From: Phaseolus vulgaris
Lineage: Eukaryota; Streptophyta; Magnoliopsida; Fabales; Fabaceae
Assembly (NCBI RefSeq): GCF_000499845.2
Contig: NC_023758.2
Location: 27,315,520 to 27,379,519 of the forward strand
Direction of reading: 5' to 3'
Length of the DNA: 64,000 nt
The notes under the pieces: model-generated
Database searches by the model: none
What the model was told of the DNA's origin: nothing
The model's input: only the letters and a program-made list of their open reading frames with translations
Translations under genes and position numbers: made by a program
Shown here: piece by piece, positions 44,765 through 55,129 of the stretch
Layout: each line of letters begins with the position of its first letter
Position numbering within the stretch: the stretch's first letter is position 1

Positions 44765-46858
44765 TCCTTTTGCGGGAAGAGTCTGCCTTATAAAATCTGT
44801 TATAAATGCCGTTCCACTCTTTTATCTATCCTTCTTTAAAGCCCCAACTGGAGTGTGTAAGGAAATCACTAAGCTACAACGGAAATTTTTGTGGGGGTGG
44901 GGAAAGGAAGGGAGGAAAATCGCCTGGACTAGTTGGGAAAATATCTGTAAAGCGAAAGAAGAGGGTGGTCTTGGCATTAAACGTATCGACTTATTTAATA
45001 AGGCTCTCTTGGCAAAATGGCTATGGAGGTTAGATTCCAATGAGCGTGGACTTTGGAAGGAGGTTTTGGAATCTAAGTATGATTTGAGGAGGTTATTGAA
45101 CTCATGTACACCGAATCGAAATAAGTTCACATCTAGATGGTGAAATGACTTATCTAGAGTTGGACTATCAGACCAAGGCGACAACTGGTTTAAACATAAT
45201 ACATATTGGAAAGCTGGAAAAGGGGACAAGATCAAAATTTGGGAAGATGAATGGCTAGCTATTGGCCAACTCAAAGTAAGGTATGAAAGAATGTACAACA
45301 ACTCTGTGCTTAAAGACAAGACTATCAGAAGTTTTGGCAGATGGAATATAGATCGGTGGGAGTGGATGTTTAGTTGGAGAAGAGAATGGTTTGAATGGGA
45401 GAAGACCTTGGTAGATGACTTCATGTCAATAATATCAATGGCGTCATTTCAACCAGATAATGAGGATGTAAGGTTATGGAACGACCCCCCATCATACTCT
45501 TTCTCGGTTAAATCTGCTTATAATAAGCTAGCTAATTACAGGCAAGGGGGGTATCAGTGTTTGGTTCTTTCTGGGATCTGAAGGCAATGCCCTCAGCTTT
45601 GTTCTTTGTATGGAGAGCCTTTTCGGATAGGATCGCGACAAAACAAAATCTGCATAAGAGGGGTGTGCCACTAAGGGATACTTTATGTGCTTTATGCGGA
45701 AGGGAAGAGGAGACTTCTACGCATATCCTTCTCTCATGTAGGGAGTCAAGTAAAGTGTGGAATATGTGCTTTAGTTGGTTGGGAATCTATTCGGTGAATC
45801 ACAACGTGCTGAATAATCACTTCGAACAATTCTCTAGCATCTGCTTTAATAAGGAAGGCAATAGACTTTGGATGAGTTTGTGGGTCTCAATTGTATGGAC
45901 TATATGGAAGCATAGAAATAGGGTCACCTTTAATCAAGCAAAGGTAGATGTAGAGGAAATTTTTACTATGGCAGAAGTACAATCTTGGGTTTGGATGAAA
46001 CATAAAGATAAGAGAGTTACTTTCTCCTTTTCGGACTGGATTCTATCACCTTTCACATGCATCAATATGGTAACAAGGTAAGGGTGGTATCTCTGTCTTT
46101 TTGTTTGCCTAACCTTTTACATATTTCTGTTCGCAAATTACAGGAGTCTGGATAATCTTTGTACTTGATGAATGTTATGGTCGGACGTTTTGTAATATGT
46201 TTGTAGAAGTTATCTGTCTTGATTCAATGTTTTAGACTTATGCGGTGGGAAGGTTATCTTTTTTGATACAGGCTCAGCTGTGGGGAGCATAATTTTTCCC
46301 AGTAAAAGGGAGTAGAAAGAGAAGAAGTACATTGAAGGAAGAGGAGCTGTTTTATTATGTTTTTATTGTTATGTAAGGTGGAGGAAGAGGAATCACTTTT
46401 TTGTGGGGAGGCTTTGGCATGAAGACGAAGACTAAGCTGGAAGTGGCTTTAAGATTAATGTTTTTTATAAGAATTCCTGAACTGGTGTAGCTACGAAGGG
46501 TTATTCCACTATATGCTTTGCTGTTAGTCTGAGATTGGAATTGTAATCTAGTAATAGGGCTCTATGCAGCCACTGGTTTTTAGTTGGGATGTTTGGGTAC
46601 AACTTTTAGGAGTAGCTAAAAGAGAAAGGGAAGTCTGAAGTGTGTATCTATACTAGGCATTAGGATACCATAATGTTGGTGTGAAGACTATTATGCAGGC
46701 TGCTGGGGTTGTTTTTTATTGGAGTCAATGTGTGTTTGGTGAAGTAGTTTATTTTAAATAGCTGGTAGAACTAGTTTTAAGGTTCTTTGTATTAGGGTTG
46801 AGATACCCCTAAAGTGTCTCTATTTTAATTTAATTAATTCTTTGCTGAAAAAAAAAAA
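44765..46858 (+). mobile_element. 5'-truncated LINE (L1-type) with poly(A)
   Basis: Codes for the end of a plant LINE reverse transcriptase and its zinc-binding (zf-RVT) domain: KLQRKFLWGW, ISWENICKAKEEGGLGI-type, ALLAKWLWRL, SFSVKSAYNKL, ALFFVWRAF, LCALCGREEETSTHIL, IVWTIWKHRNRVTF. The frame from 44853 has one TGA at 45141-45143 and shifts once near 45570; the rest is open to the stop at 46081. A 3' UTR of about 770 bases ends in an 11-base A run (46848-46858), as expected for target-primed insertion. Endonuclease and most of the RT are missing. A target duplication could not be identified because the flanks are low-complexity. Confidence 0.88.
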
Positions 46859-48340
46859 TCACCATTTACATAATGTACTTATTTGTTTATCTTCAATTAT
46901 ATCGACTTATTTATTTATTTTTACTTTCAATCATACATTAATCTTAATTATTTATTTATTTTTTATAATCAGTTAAATATTGATTCTATTTATTTTTTAT
47001 AATTATACATTGGTTCTATTTTTCTTATGTTTAATTACGCACTTATCCTATTTATTTCTTTATATATTTTTATTATTTTATTTTCATGTAATATAATTTT
47101 TTCAATTCAAAGAAATATATTTAGCAACTATTTTTCATTGGTAGCAATTTTATTACTGAAAATATTAGTTGTTATTTTGGTAGCAGTTTATCACTTAGGA
47201 AACAAATTCAGCAATTAAAAATTGATGAGAACTATAACTTCTATACTAACAAAATTTTGTAATCATATTATGATTATTGTAATGTTTATTATTATTATTA
47301 TTATAATTAGTATTATGTTTATTGTTATTATTATTATAATTATTATATTAATAATAATCAAAACAATAATCCTAATAATAAAGTAATCAAAATAATAATA
47401 ATAATAAAATTATAATCATAATAATAAAATAATTATAATATATCACTATAAAATAATTACTATCATAATAATAAAATAATTGTAATTTATAGTGATATAT
47501 TTATATTTAACGATCAATTTGGTTGCTATATTAATGTAAATTAACTAAAATATTAAATTCGATTGTAATTTCTAATAATATATTTGTGTTTAACGATAAT
47601 TTAATTTCAGTCGTTAAATTAGTGACGAAACTAAATTGAACCGTTGGCTTGTATAAAATTAGCAATCTTAATCAAATTCGTTTGTTAATTTACATGGAGA
47701 GATTTATATTTAGCGATCAATTTATTTATTTTTTTTTAAATTAGTATAAAGTAATAACAAAAACTAAATTTAATCTTAAGTTATAGAAATATAGTTACTG
47801 AAACCAAATTTCGATTGACCTAAAATTAATTACGTCGTCTAACTAAACACACACTATGAAACCAAAACCATAACTATGTTAATAAAACTGTAACAATTAA
47901 TATTTATAGAAAAATATATACATATTTCATACAAACTTATTTTTAAGAAAAGTGAAAATATAATTTTTAGATTAAAAGGAAAACTTTAAATTCTATAAAA
48001 ATGTCCTATTACATTTATTAGTTTACTTAATACGATGATCTAACTTCTTTATATTTGAAGAGAACTTTTATTGCTATAAAAAAAATCATATCATTCTTGT
48101 TAACTTAATCAAATCAAATTTAGTTATTTTTAATTTAAATTTGTATTAGACTTTAAAATTTATATGAATTTAAGTTGAGAAAAGTGTAAACATGATTAGG
48201 TAAATATTTTGAAATTAATATAAGTTATTTAGATTTCGGGTTTAACTTGAAAAAAAGTGTCATTTTATTTAATTTTCAATTTCACTTTTTGAATATACAT
48301 TTTCTATAGTGTGAGATAATTCATAATTATTTTTTAACTG
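46859..48340. other. AT-rich repeat DNA with AAT/ATT microsatellites
   Basis: Continuation of the TTTATTTA-rich repeat beyond the LINE, with ATT/AAT runs around 47285-47345 and 47385-47475. The 47100-47120 stretch (TTTTTTCAATTCAAAGAAAT) matches 61220-61240. No gene. Confidence 0.6.
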
Positions 48341-48770
48341 AATTTTCGTAACGGAAATAATATTTTAATTAAAAATAATAATAAATATAAATAAGTTATC
48401 AACACTTATTCTAAATTTATTTTTAACACAATAACAAAATAATAATCGTACACATTTATTAATTAAAAAAATAATTTTAATCTACAATATCAATTAAATT
48501 ACTCATAAATTTTTTTCTTAGTGTTTTAGAAATTTATAATACAATGACAAACAATTGATTGGGTAATAAAACATACATTTGATGAGCAATAATACTACAT
48601 AAAAAAAAGGGTAACATTTTAGTTATTTACACGTGAACGTAAAACTTTTAAAGATTACTTTTAACCAAAAAAATTCTTTAACTATAAAAATTATTATAGT
48701 CAATTAAATTATTTTAAAGAGTCTTTATTTTAGAACTGGAAATAGTTGAGTTATATTTGTCTAACTTTGA
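48341..48770. repeat. Segmental duplicate of 37.42-37.96 kb
   Basis: The second copy of the AT-rich block described at 37420. Here it runs on without a gypsy insertion, so it represents the empty-site side of that duplication. Confidence 0.7.
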
Positions 48771-48939
48771 TGGTGTAGATATCTTAAGCATAACCTCTGC
48801 ATGCTTAAGTGTATAGTTTCTTAAGGTGCATGTGCTCATGATCTTCTGCTGAATCAGCAGAGGGTGAAGCCTGGAGTGTGGAGGGTATACTCCAGAAAGA
48901 AGAAAAGTGGGATTAATAATAATGTTCAACTTTTTCCTA

Positions 48940-49412
48940 TGCTAGGAAGCTAAGTTTTGGAACTGAGTTGAGTTGTAGTTTCCCTTTTACTCCAGTTAAT
49001 CCATGTAGGTAATAATAACTGTGCTATTGGAATCATTGCTGGAAGTTGTTGTGCAGTTCCTGTAATTGCACTTGTTTATTATAAAAGAAGGAAACCATAG
49101 GATTTTATATTTAATGTTGCAGGGGGATGATTAAAAGAAAAGATGGTTTGCATACTGATCAAAGCTGCATATGATAGCCATAATTAACTGATTTTTTTGT
49201 GTCATATGGTCAGCTTAAAAGGTTTTCACTGCACGAACTGCAAGTTGCAACAGATACCTTTAACAACAAAAACATTCTTAGTAGAGGTGGATTTGGCAAG
49301 GTGTTATATAGAGAAGGCTTAACAAATAAGATCTTGTAGCGGTAAAAAGACTCAAAGAGGAACAAACCCAGGGTGGAGAGATGCAATTTCAAACTGAAGT
49401 GGAAATGATCAT
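48940..49412 (+). pseudogene. SERK/BAK1-type receptor kinase fragment
   Basis: Two pieces of a SERK-like LRR receptor kinase. The first, about 49005-49100, reads CAIGIIAGSCCAVPVIALVY then YKRRKP, the conserved transmembrane helix and juxtamembrane stretch. The second starts at about 49210 after an ATGGTCAG acceptor: [31 protein letters not shown] (glycine loop), then ERTPGGE-like and QFQTEVEM. The exon layout fits SERK genes. An indel after the glycine loop and a TAG/TGA later on break it, and the rest of the kinase is missing where a copia integrase piece begins. The intact family are co-receptors in brassinosteroid and immune signalling at the plasma membrane. Confidence 0.75.
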
Positions 49413-49429
49413 AGATTAACATCATTTGA

Positions 49430-49599
49430 TTATCTAGATTATAAAGATTCGAAATGAGAAAAACAAAATAAGTATGAACAAAATTGGTTTCATTATCATT
49501 TCTGATAAATATAATTTTCTTATTAAATTGTCTTTCAATTATTTCATTAAAATCTCTCAAACAATTTTCTATTTCAAATTTGTGTTTCACAGAAAACAT
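49430..49599 (-). pseudogene. Copia integrase fragment
   Basis: Minus strand: DFNEIIERQFNKKIIFIRND then NETNFV, a decayed form of the integrase stretch around the second catalytic aspartate (IERQFxKKIKxIRSDNGTEF). The glycine and glutamate of DNGTEF are changed. No other element part is attached. Confidence 0.6.
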
Positions 49600-50523
49600 T
49601 CAAATATATATAATTATCTACTATGGTAAAAAAGTACCTTTGATGATTGATGGTTGAATTTTACAAGTACCTAAATGTTGAAGTAGATTAAGTCAAAAGA
49701 TTGATTTACATATGTGATTGAAATTACAAGTATGCATAAAAGATACAAAAAATACAACCAGGCAACATAGTCATTCTATAAATAGAAATGTTTCTAAGCT
49801 TAAAATGTTACAAAGCATTAAGAGGATAAGAAGATTTCATGGTTGAAGAAAAATTGATTTAACTAAAATTTTTAGGAGTTAATATTGAAAGAGATTCTGT
49901 GAGCTCATCTAAGGAATCAATCATCTTCAATGTTCTGACATCCTGTATGGAACATACGTTAGATAAAAAAACAAGTGAGCAATGTACTAATTTTGGACAC
50001 AAAAATCATATTCAAAGATAAATTTGACAAATATAAAAGTTGGGCCAATGTGAGATTGGGAGTGAGATAGACATTTCTATTTAATAACTTGTGTAAAACA
50101 AAATGATGATAAATAAAAGTCATACAAACATACTTAAAATCAAATCCACTAGCATGCAGTCATAGGAAACATTCCCATTGGCAATTGGTAAGCAACCGTA
50201 CGTCACAGTAAATGCTTACCAAATAATCATAACCATTATCAAAGACTTGTTTCGTAAAATTTGACACTTCATGATGAGTGCATTGATTTGTGTCCAGAAA
50301 ATTCCGTTATGTCCAGAAAATTTAACATTGATTTGTGTCCAAGACTTTTAATCGATCATTTATATTGCTCAACATTGATTTGTGTCCAAAAATTTATATT
50401 GCTTACACCTAATAGTAGTGTTTCTTTGTCATGGAATATCTTTGATCATATTTTTAATCTCAGAATTTAAGACAATCAGGACACTGCAATTTCATATTAT
50501 GTAGTAGCTGTGTTTACATCACC
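49600..50523. other. Intergenic, includes a small tandem repeat
   Basis: From about 50110 it matches the 14435-14580 region beside CNL-2. Between about 50275 and 50400 the unit AACATTGATTTGTGTCCA (or its TTTGTGTCCA core) is repeated three times. No gene. Confidence 0.5.
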
Positions 50524-50900
50524 TTAATTTTGAAATTTCTTTGTGTTCTTCCTTTTAAGGCATGCTTTCTTATGACAATGAAAACATTTAAACTTGCTTT
50601 TAGATTGATCTATGGATTTAGATCTATGCTTGTTTGATTTGGAATTTCTTTTATCTGATCTGTCTCTCATAATATTCAAACTTTCTGCATTATGTTTAGT
50701 TTTCATCTCTTCCGCTTTTTGAGATTTCTTTATTTGAATTGAGCACTGCACATGAAAAGTGATTGTTTGATCTCTTCCAAACGAAATAACATCCTATAAG
50801 TTTTCATATGAATTTGGTAGAGCATTAAAAAGACTACAAGCCTTATCTTCATTCTCCAGTTTCATTTCAAGATTCTCTATATGTGAAGGCACTGACAAAG
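50524..50900 (-). pseudogene. Copia gag fragment with degenerate zinc knuckle
   Basis: Minus strand: a gag stretch (FGRDQTITFHVQCSIQIKKS-like just upstream of 50751) with MQCSIQIKKSQKAEEMKTKH, then a Ser/Lys/Arg-rich part and FKCFHCHKKACLKRKNTKKF. The knuckle keeps C-x2-C but has lost the histidine and last cysteine (normal form CFHCHKKGHLKREC). A second, more decayed copy is at 15385-15680. Confidence 0.65.
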
Positions 50901-51459
50901 GACAGTGGCAGAAGAAATAATCTTTACTTGGTTTTAAAACAACAAACTACCACCAAAACCACCATTTAATAAATTGCTTCTGCTACTCCTAGCACAGTGA
51001 CCATACAAAACTTAGTAACTAACCATTTCTTATCTATATGCTCTGTTTCTCAAATGATATCTTCCAGCCTAGTAGATATATTTTGAAGAATTGCAAGCAC
51101 AAATAATTGAATCCAAACTTTAAGCCTACACAGTTATTTTGAATCATATTAATGAGTGTCCACACTAGTGTTAGTAAGCAATTTTTTCAAAATCAATTTT
51201 ATACTTGTTAAATAAACAATTCAAATTAAAATTTTGTACATGTTAAGCAAACAATCACAAATCTCTCTTACCACTTACACTTTCAAAACAATTCAGTAAA
51301 CAATATTTGATCCTAAACAAATTCAAAACCAAATTTTATACCAATTTGAGGCACATGGAACACTATATAGCAGATAAAGATTTGAAATCACTTTGGAAAG
51401 TACCATGAATGACTACATAGAGAACAAAAGCACAGAAAAATTAAAAGAATGATGCATAC
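50901..51459. repeat. CNL-3 3' flank, duplicate of 15.7-16.24 kb
   Basis: Long matches to the CNL-2 3' flank, for example GTGACCATACAAAA, ACTTTAAGCCTACACAGTTA and ACACAGTTATTTTGAATCA. Nothing else recognised. Confidence 0.7.
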
Positions 51460-51552
51460 CTGAGGTTTGATCTTCTTAGAATCCCTGTTAAGCTTATTCA
51501 TAGCATCATGCATGCAATCCAGATCAGCCACAACAAAGACTTTAGAAAAATC
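51460..51552 (-). other. Orphan 93-bp exon of an unrecognised gene (copy B)
   Basis: Same length, same acceptor position (CACCTCAG) and same donor (CAG then GTATGC) as 16238-16330, with the 31-codon frame still open and containing [14 protein letters not shown]. Changes against copy A are mostly single substitutions and leave no stop. Confidence 0.55.
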
Positions 51553-51817
51553 CTGAGGTGAGGAGAAAAAAAGAGGTTAAAGAAAGAATAGAAATGATTT
51601 TCTATCAGGCATTATATCACCTAGAAATTGCATATAAAAAAACTGATTTCCTTTTACTACTTTATCTTGACAAAAACATTACTGACTAAGCTAAATCATA
51701 AGATACACTGTATGAAATGAGAACACATCAAACATAAAAATGGGGAATACTGAAACCTTGTTTTATTATTCAATATATACACTGCGCAAAAGGCTACCCA
51801 ATTTTTGAAGGAAAGAG

Positions 51818-54800
51818 TTACACATTAGGGAAAGAAGTAAACAAGTTGGTGAGGCGTTGAATACTACTCGGTAGTGACCTCAACTCCTCACAGAACCAAA
51901 TCCCTAATTTTTGAAGAGAAGTCATGTCTCCCAGCCAGTCAGGCAATGAAGTAGACGTGCAATAGGTTATATCCAAAGTTTGTAGAGAGGGGATACTTTG
52001 TAAACCATTTGGTAATGTGGAGAAATGGTCGATTTCGAAAGTCCGAAGGGCAGTTAGTTGGATCATATTACTTGACAAGAAGAGATACTCAAAATCTCCA
52101 AACATGTCAGATATCGCACACCTTCGGATAATGATTTTAAGTTCTCACAGTTGGAAATACTCAAACTTTTAAGAGATCTCAGACCTAGATTATACCAATG
52201 TTCAATGCGTAGTTTCTGGAGTGCACCCAACCCGCTGAGTTGGTCGGGTAATACCACCACTCCTTCAATCTCCAAGATCTTTAGACAAGGCATATTCTCT
52301 ACAACCCCTTCCATCAAGGAAGCCGCTTCGTCAATTCATCCAGCATAAAGTTTCTCAACAGAAGGAAGACGTGGGAATTTAAGGTTGGAGACGTCATAAA
52401 TAGTTAATTCAGAAAGACAAGGGAGCATCTCTACTCCTTCTTCCCTCAACATCCTCTCCAATTTTGGTAAATTCTTCACCCACAAATACTCCAACGTTGG
52501 AAATGCCTTCTCCTCTACACCATCATACCTCTCACCATCTATACACTTCACATTTTTTATTCCTAGCACATATAGCCTTTTCAAGTGTGGTAGTTTACCA
52601 AGTGGAGGAAGCTCCTCACAGTTGTCACAGCCCCAGAGTGTAACTTCCACCAAGTCTCTCAGAACTGCATCATTTCTCATCCAATTGGATAATTGTCTAC
52701 CCTTATATCTTCTCATCATAAAACTCTTCAGAGTTGAGGGAGGTTGCAGGGCTTCCAGTACTCTCTCAACGTTAACATTACTACCTTTTGAATTAGCTAG
52801 CACTACCACCCCATGACAAGTCTAGGATATTCAAGTCCTTCTTACCAATCAAATTTGCTTGTTTAGCATCCCATTCATTGGGGACGTTCTCAAGGCCTTT
52901 GATTCTCAGCTTGCCTCCAAGCTTTAAGCTATGCAACTCTGCTAACCCACACCCTGCCTTTGATCCCACAACGTAAGTGCTCAGTGTTCTTAGATGCCTT
53001 AACTTGCCAATATTCTGAGGCATCTCATTTACACCACAGTTATCAATCACAATATGTCTTAGATCCTGTAATATCGTCAATTCTTTGGGCATCCTAAGTT
53101 GGCTCATATTTTGTAGTTTCTATATTTGCAATTTGGGCAATTGACAAATTAAGTTATTTAAGCTTGATCCCGAACCAAGATTCAAACTCAAGTATCTCAA
53201 ATGTGCTAAATCCTTAAGCGGAGACGACAGAGAAGACCTTGTGCATAATACTCGGAGACAATGGGTTGATGGCAAACTATTACCAAAACTCAGAAAAGTC
53301 CGCAGGGATTCAACTTTCTTGAAAGCAACCATATTGACAGAAACATCATGATTTAACAAGTGCAAATGGTGAACTCTAGTTGGCAACTGAGTCAACCTTC
53401 CTTTCTCAACAATCACACATTCTTCATCCATAATAGACTGGGCAAGATCATGAAATAGATCATGCATCTTGCAACTTCTAATCATACCAAACTCATCAGA
53501 CTTTGCTTCTTGAAAAAATGATCTACGTTATAATTTGTTCCACACTTTATTTCCAACATCCTCCACTTCTACGTTTCCTTCAGATTTAATAAATCCATTA
53601 GCCATCCAGAGATGAATTAGATCCTCCTTATCTATTTCAAAATCTTTGGGGAAAATTGCACAAAAAGAAAAGCATCTCCTCAAAGACAACTCCAAATTAG
53701 AATAGCTCAATTTCAAAGTACGTATGATAGAATTTTCTTCTCGTGTCATAGAACTACTTTCCTCTCGTATATTCCAAATCTCATTTTCTTTTACATTTTC
53801 CCACTGGCTTACCTCACTTTTATCACGCAAAAGACTTCCCAGTGTTTTGATTGCAAGTGGCGAACCAACGCATCTTCTCACTATCTCTCTGCCAATTGCC
53901 ACAAGCTCTTCTATTTCTTCTCTGTTTTGTCCAAATGCATGGTGTTTGAACAATGACCAACTGTCGTCTCCTGACAATCCTGTCAAATGGTAAGCAGAAT
54001 GCGTCTCCATGGTGGAAGCAACTTCCTGGAGTCGAGTGGTGACCAAAATGGTAGCTCCTTTTGCTGCCCTTGCACAGTGCAACTTCCCCTTCAACTGCTT
54101 CCATTTCTCTTTGTCTTCATTCCACACATCATCAAGAACAAGTAAATACCTCTTGCTCTGCAATACTTCTTCAACTTTTTTACGGACTGCTTCTAAGGTA
54201 TTGAGATTGGGATTTTGTCCAGTGCAACATTCTATGATGGATTGTAGTATGGTCTTGGAGTTGAAATCATCAGAAACACAAACCCAAATTGTCAAGTCAA
54301 AATGGTTGCATACCCTGTGATCATTGAAGACCAGCTTGGCAAGTGTTGTTTTGCCAAGTCCACCCATACCAACTATGGGATAGACGGAGAGGTCTTCACT
54401 GTTACTGGCATCTTCCAGAAGAAACTTCACAATTTGCTCTCGATCCTGGTCTCTGCCATAGAGTGTAGGTTCTGTAATGTCAGAGCTAGTTTGGCGCCAA
54501 TCATCGTCCACTGTTTGCACCTCCGTGACCCCAAGTTCTAAATGAAACCTGCTCTTTTCTTGATGAATGTCTTGAAATCTTTGGGTGATGTGTTTCATCC
54601 TCTTGCCAATATTGAAACGAAAGAGAATGTCCTTAGGATGGAGAGGGGATAGGCATGAAGTATGTCCATCATCAGAGTGGACCTTTGTGGAGTGAATTGA
54701 ACATTCATCCAAGATATCATCTAGCACATATGCTGCATCTGTGAGTTTATGCAGCCAATTCTTCAGGACCTCACTTGTTATTTGCTTTTTCTCAGCATCT

Positions 54801-54937
54801 CTGAGGACAGCACGGATTGCAGTGAGATTGGTGGAAAGGTTTTGAGTCTGTTGGTCAACACCCCAAAACGTTGCAAGTTGGTCTTGGACAAAAGATTGCA
54901 AGTTGTGAATTACAATTCCCAGCAAAGCCTCAGCCAT
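51818..54937 (-). pseudogene. CC-NB-LRR gene CNL-3, multiply disrupted
   Basis: Starts MAEALLGIVIHNLQ at 54937. Coiled-coil, P-loop (GMGGLGKTTLAK), kinase-2 (LLVLDDVWNED), LVTTR, GSPLA and RNBS-D (CFSFCAIFPKD) are open over 469 codons. Then a TAA at 53528 follows VWNKL. The frame resumes with CKMHDLFHDLAQ (MHD intact), meets a TAG at about 53118 after PKLQI, a 4-base insertion (GCTA repeated) near 52795-52800 in GGSAN, a TGA at about 52336 after LYAG, and a short deletion with frameshift near 52070. The LRR ends SSIQRLTNL and then jumps into 3' flank, so the last part of the gene (the RETGEDWQY region) is deleted. Closest to CNL-2 in sequence and flanks. Confidence 0.9.
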
Positions 54938-55085
54938 TTGCAGAAATGTGATTTTTTTGGATGATTGTGGTTGTGGAGAAGGAAGTACGGGGAAAAGTGC
55001 TAACAGTGATTGGAAGGTGATCTTAGAAAATGATCAATTGGCAAGAAAAAGTTGTTGTTTTCTTCCTTGGCAAGTGGCCCCTCTT
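54938..55085. promoter_or_regulatory. Short upstream region of CNL-3
   Basis: Only about 150-200 bases remain between the CNL-3 start and the copia element. The TATA-like word conserved upstream of CNL-1 and CNL-2 is not found here. Confidence 0.35.
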
Positions 55086-55129
55086 TACTTTTGTTGACGA
55101 AGAGTGTTGATAGTATTGAATTTCTTCAT

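Noticed and set aside
44201..47500. Satellite or subtelomeric array
   Set aside because: The TTTATTTA-rich DNA is irregular without a fixed period, and no telomere-type TTTAGGG repeats were seen.
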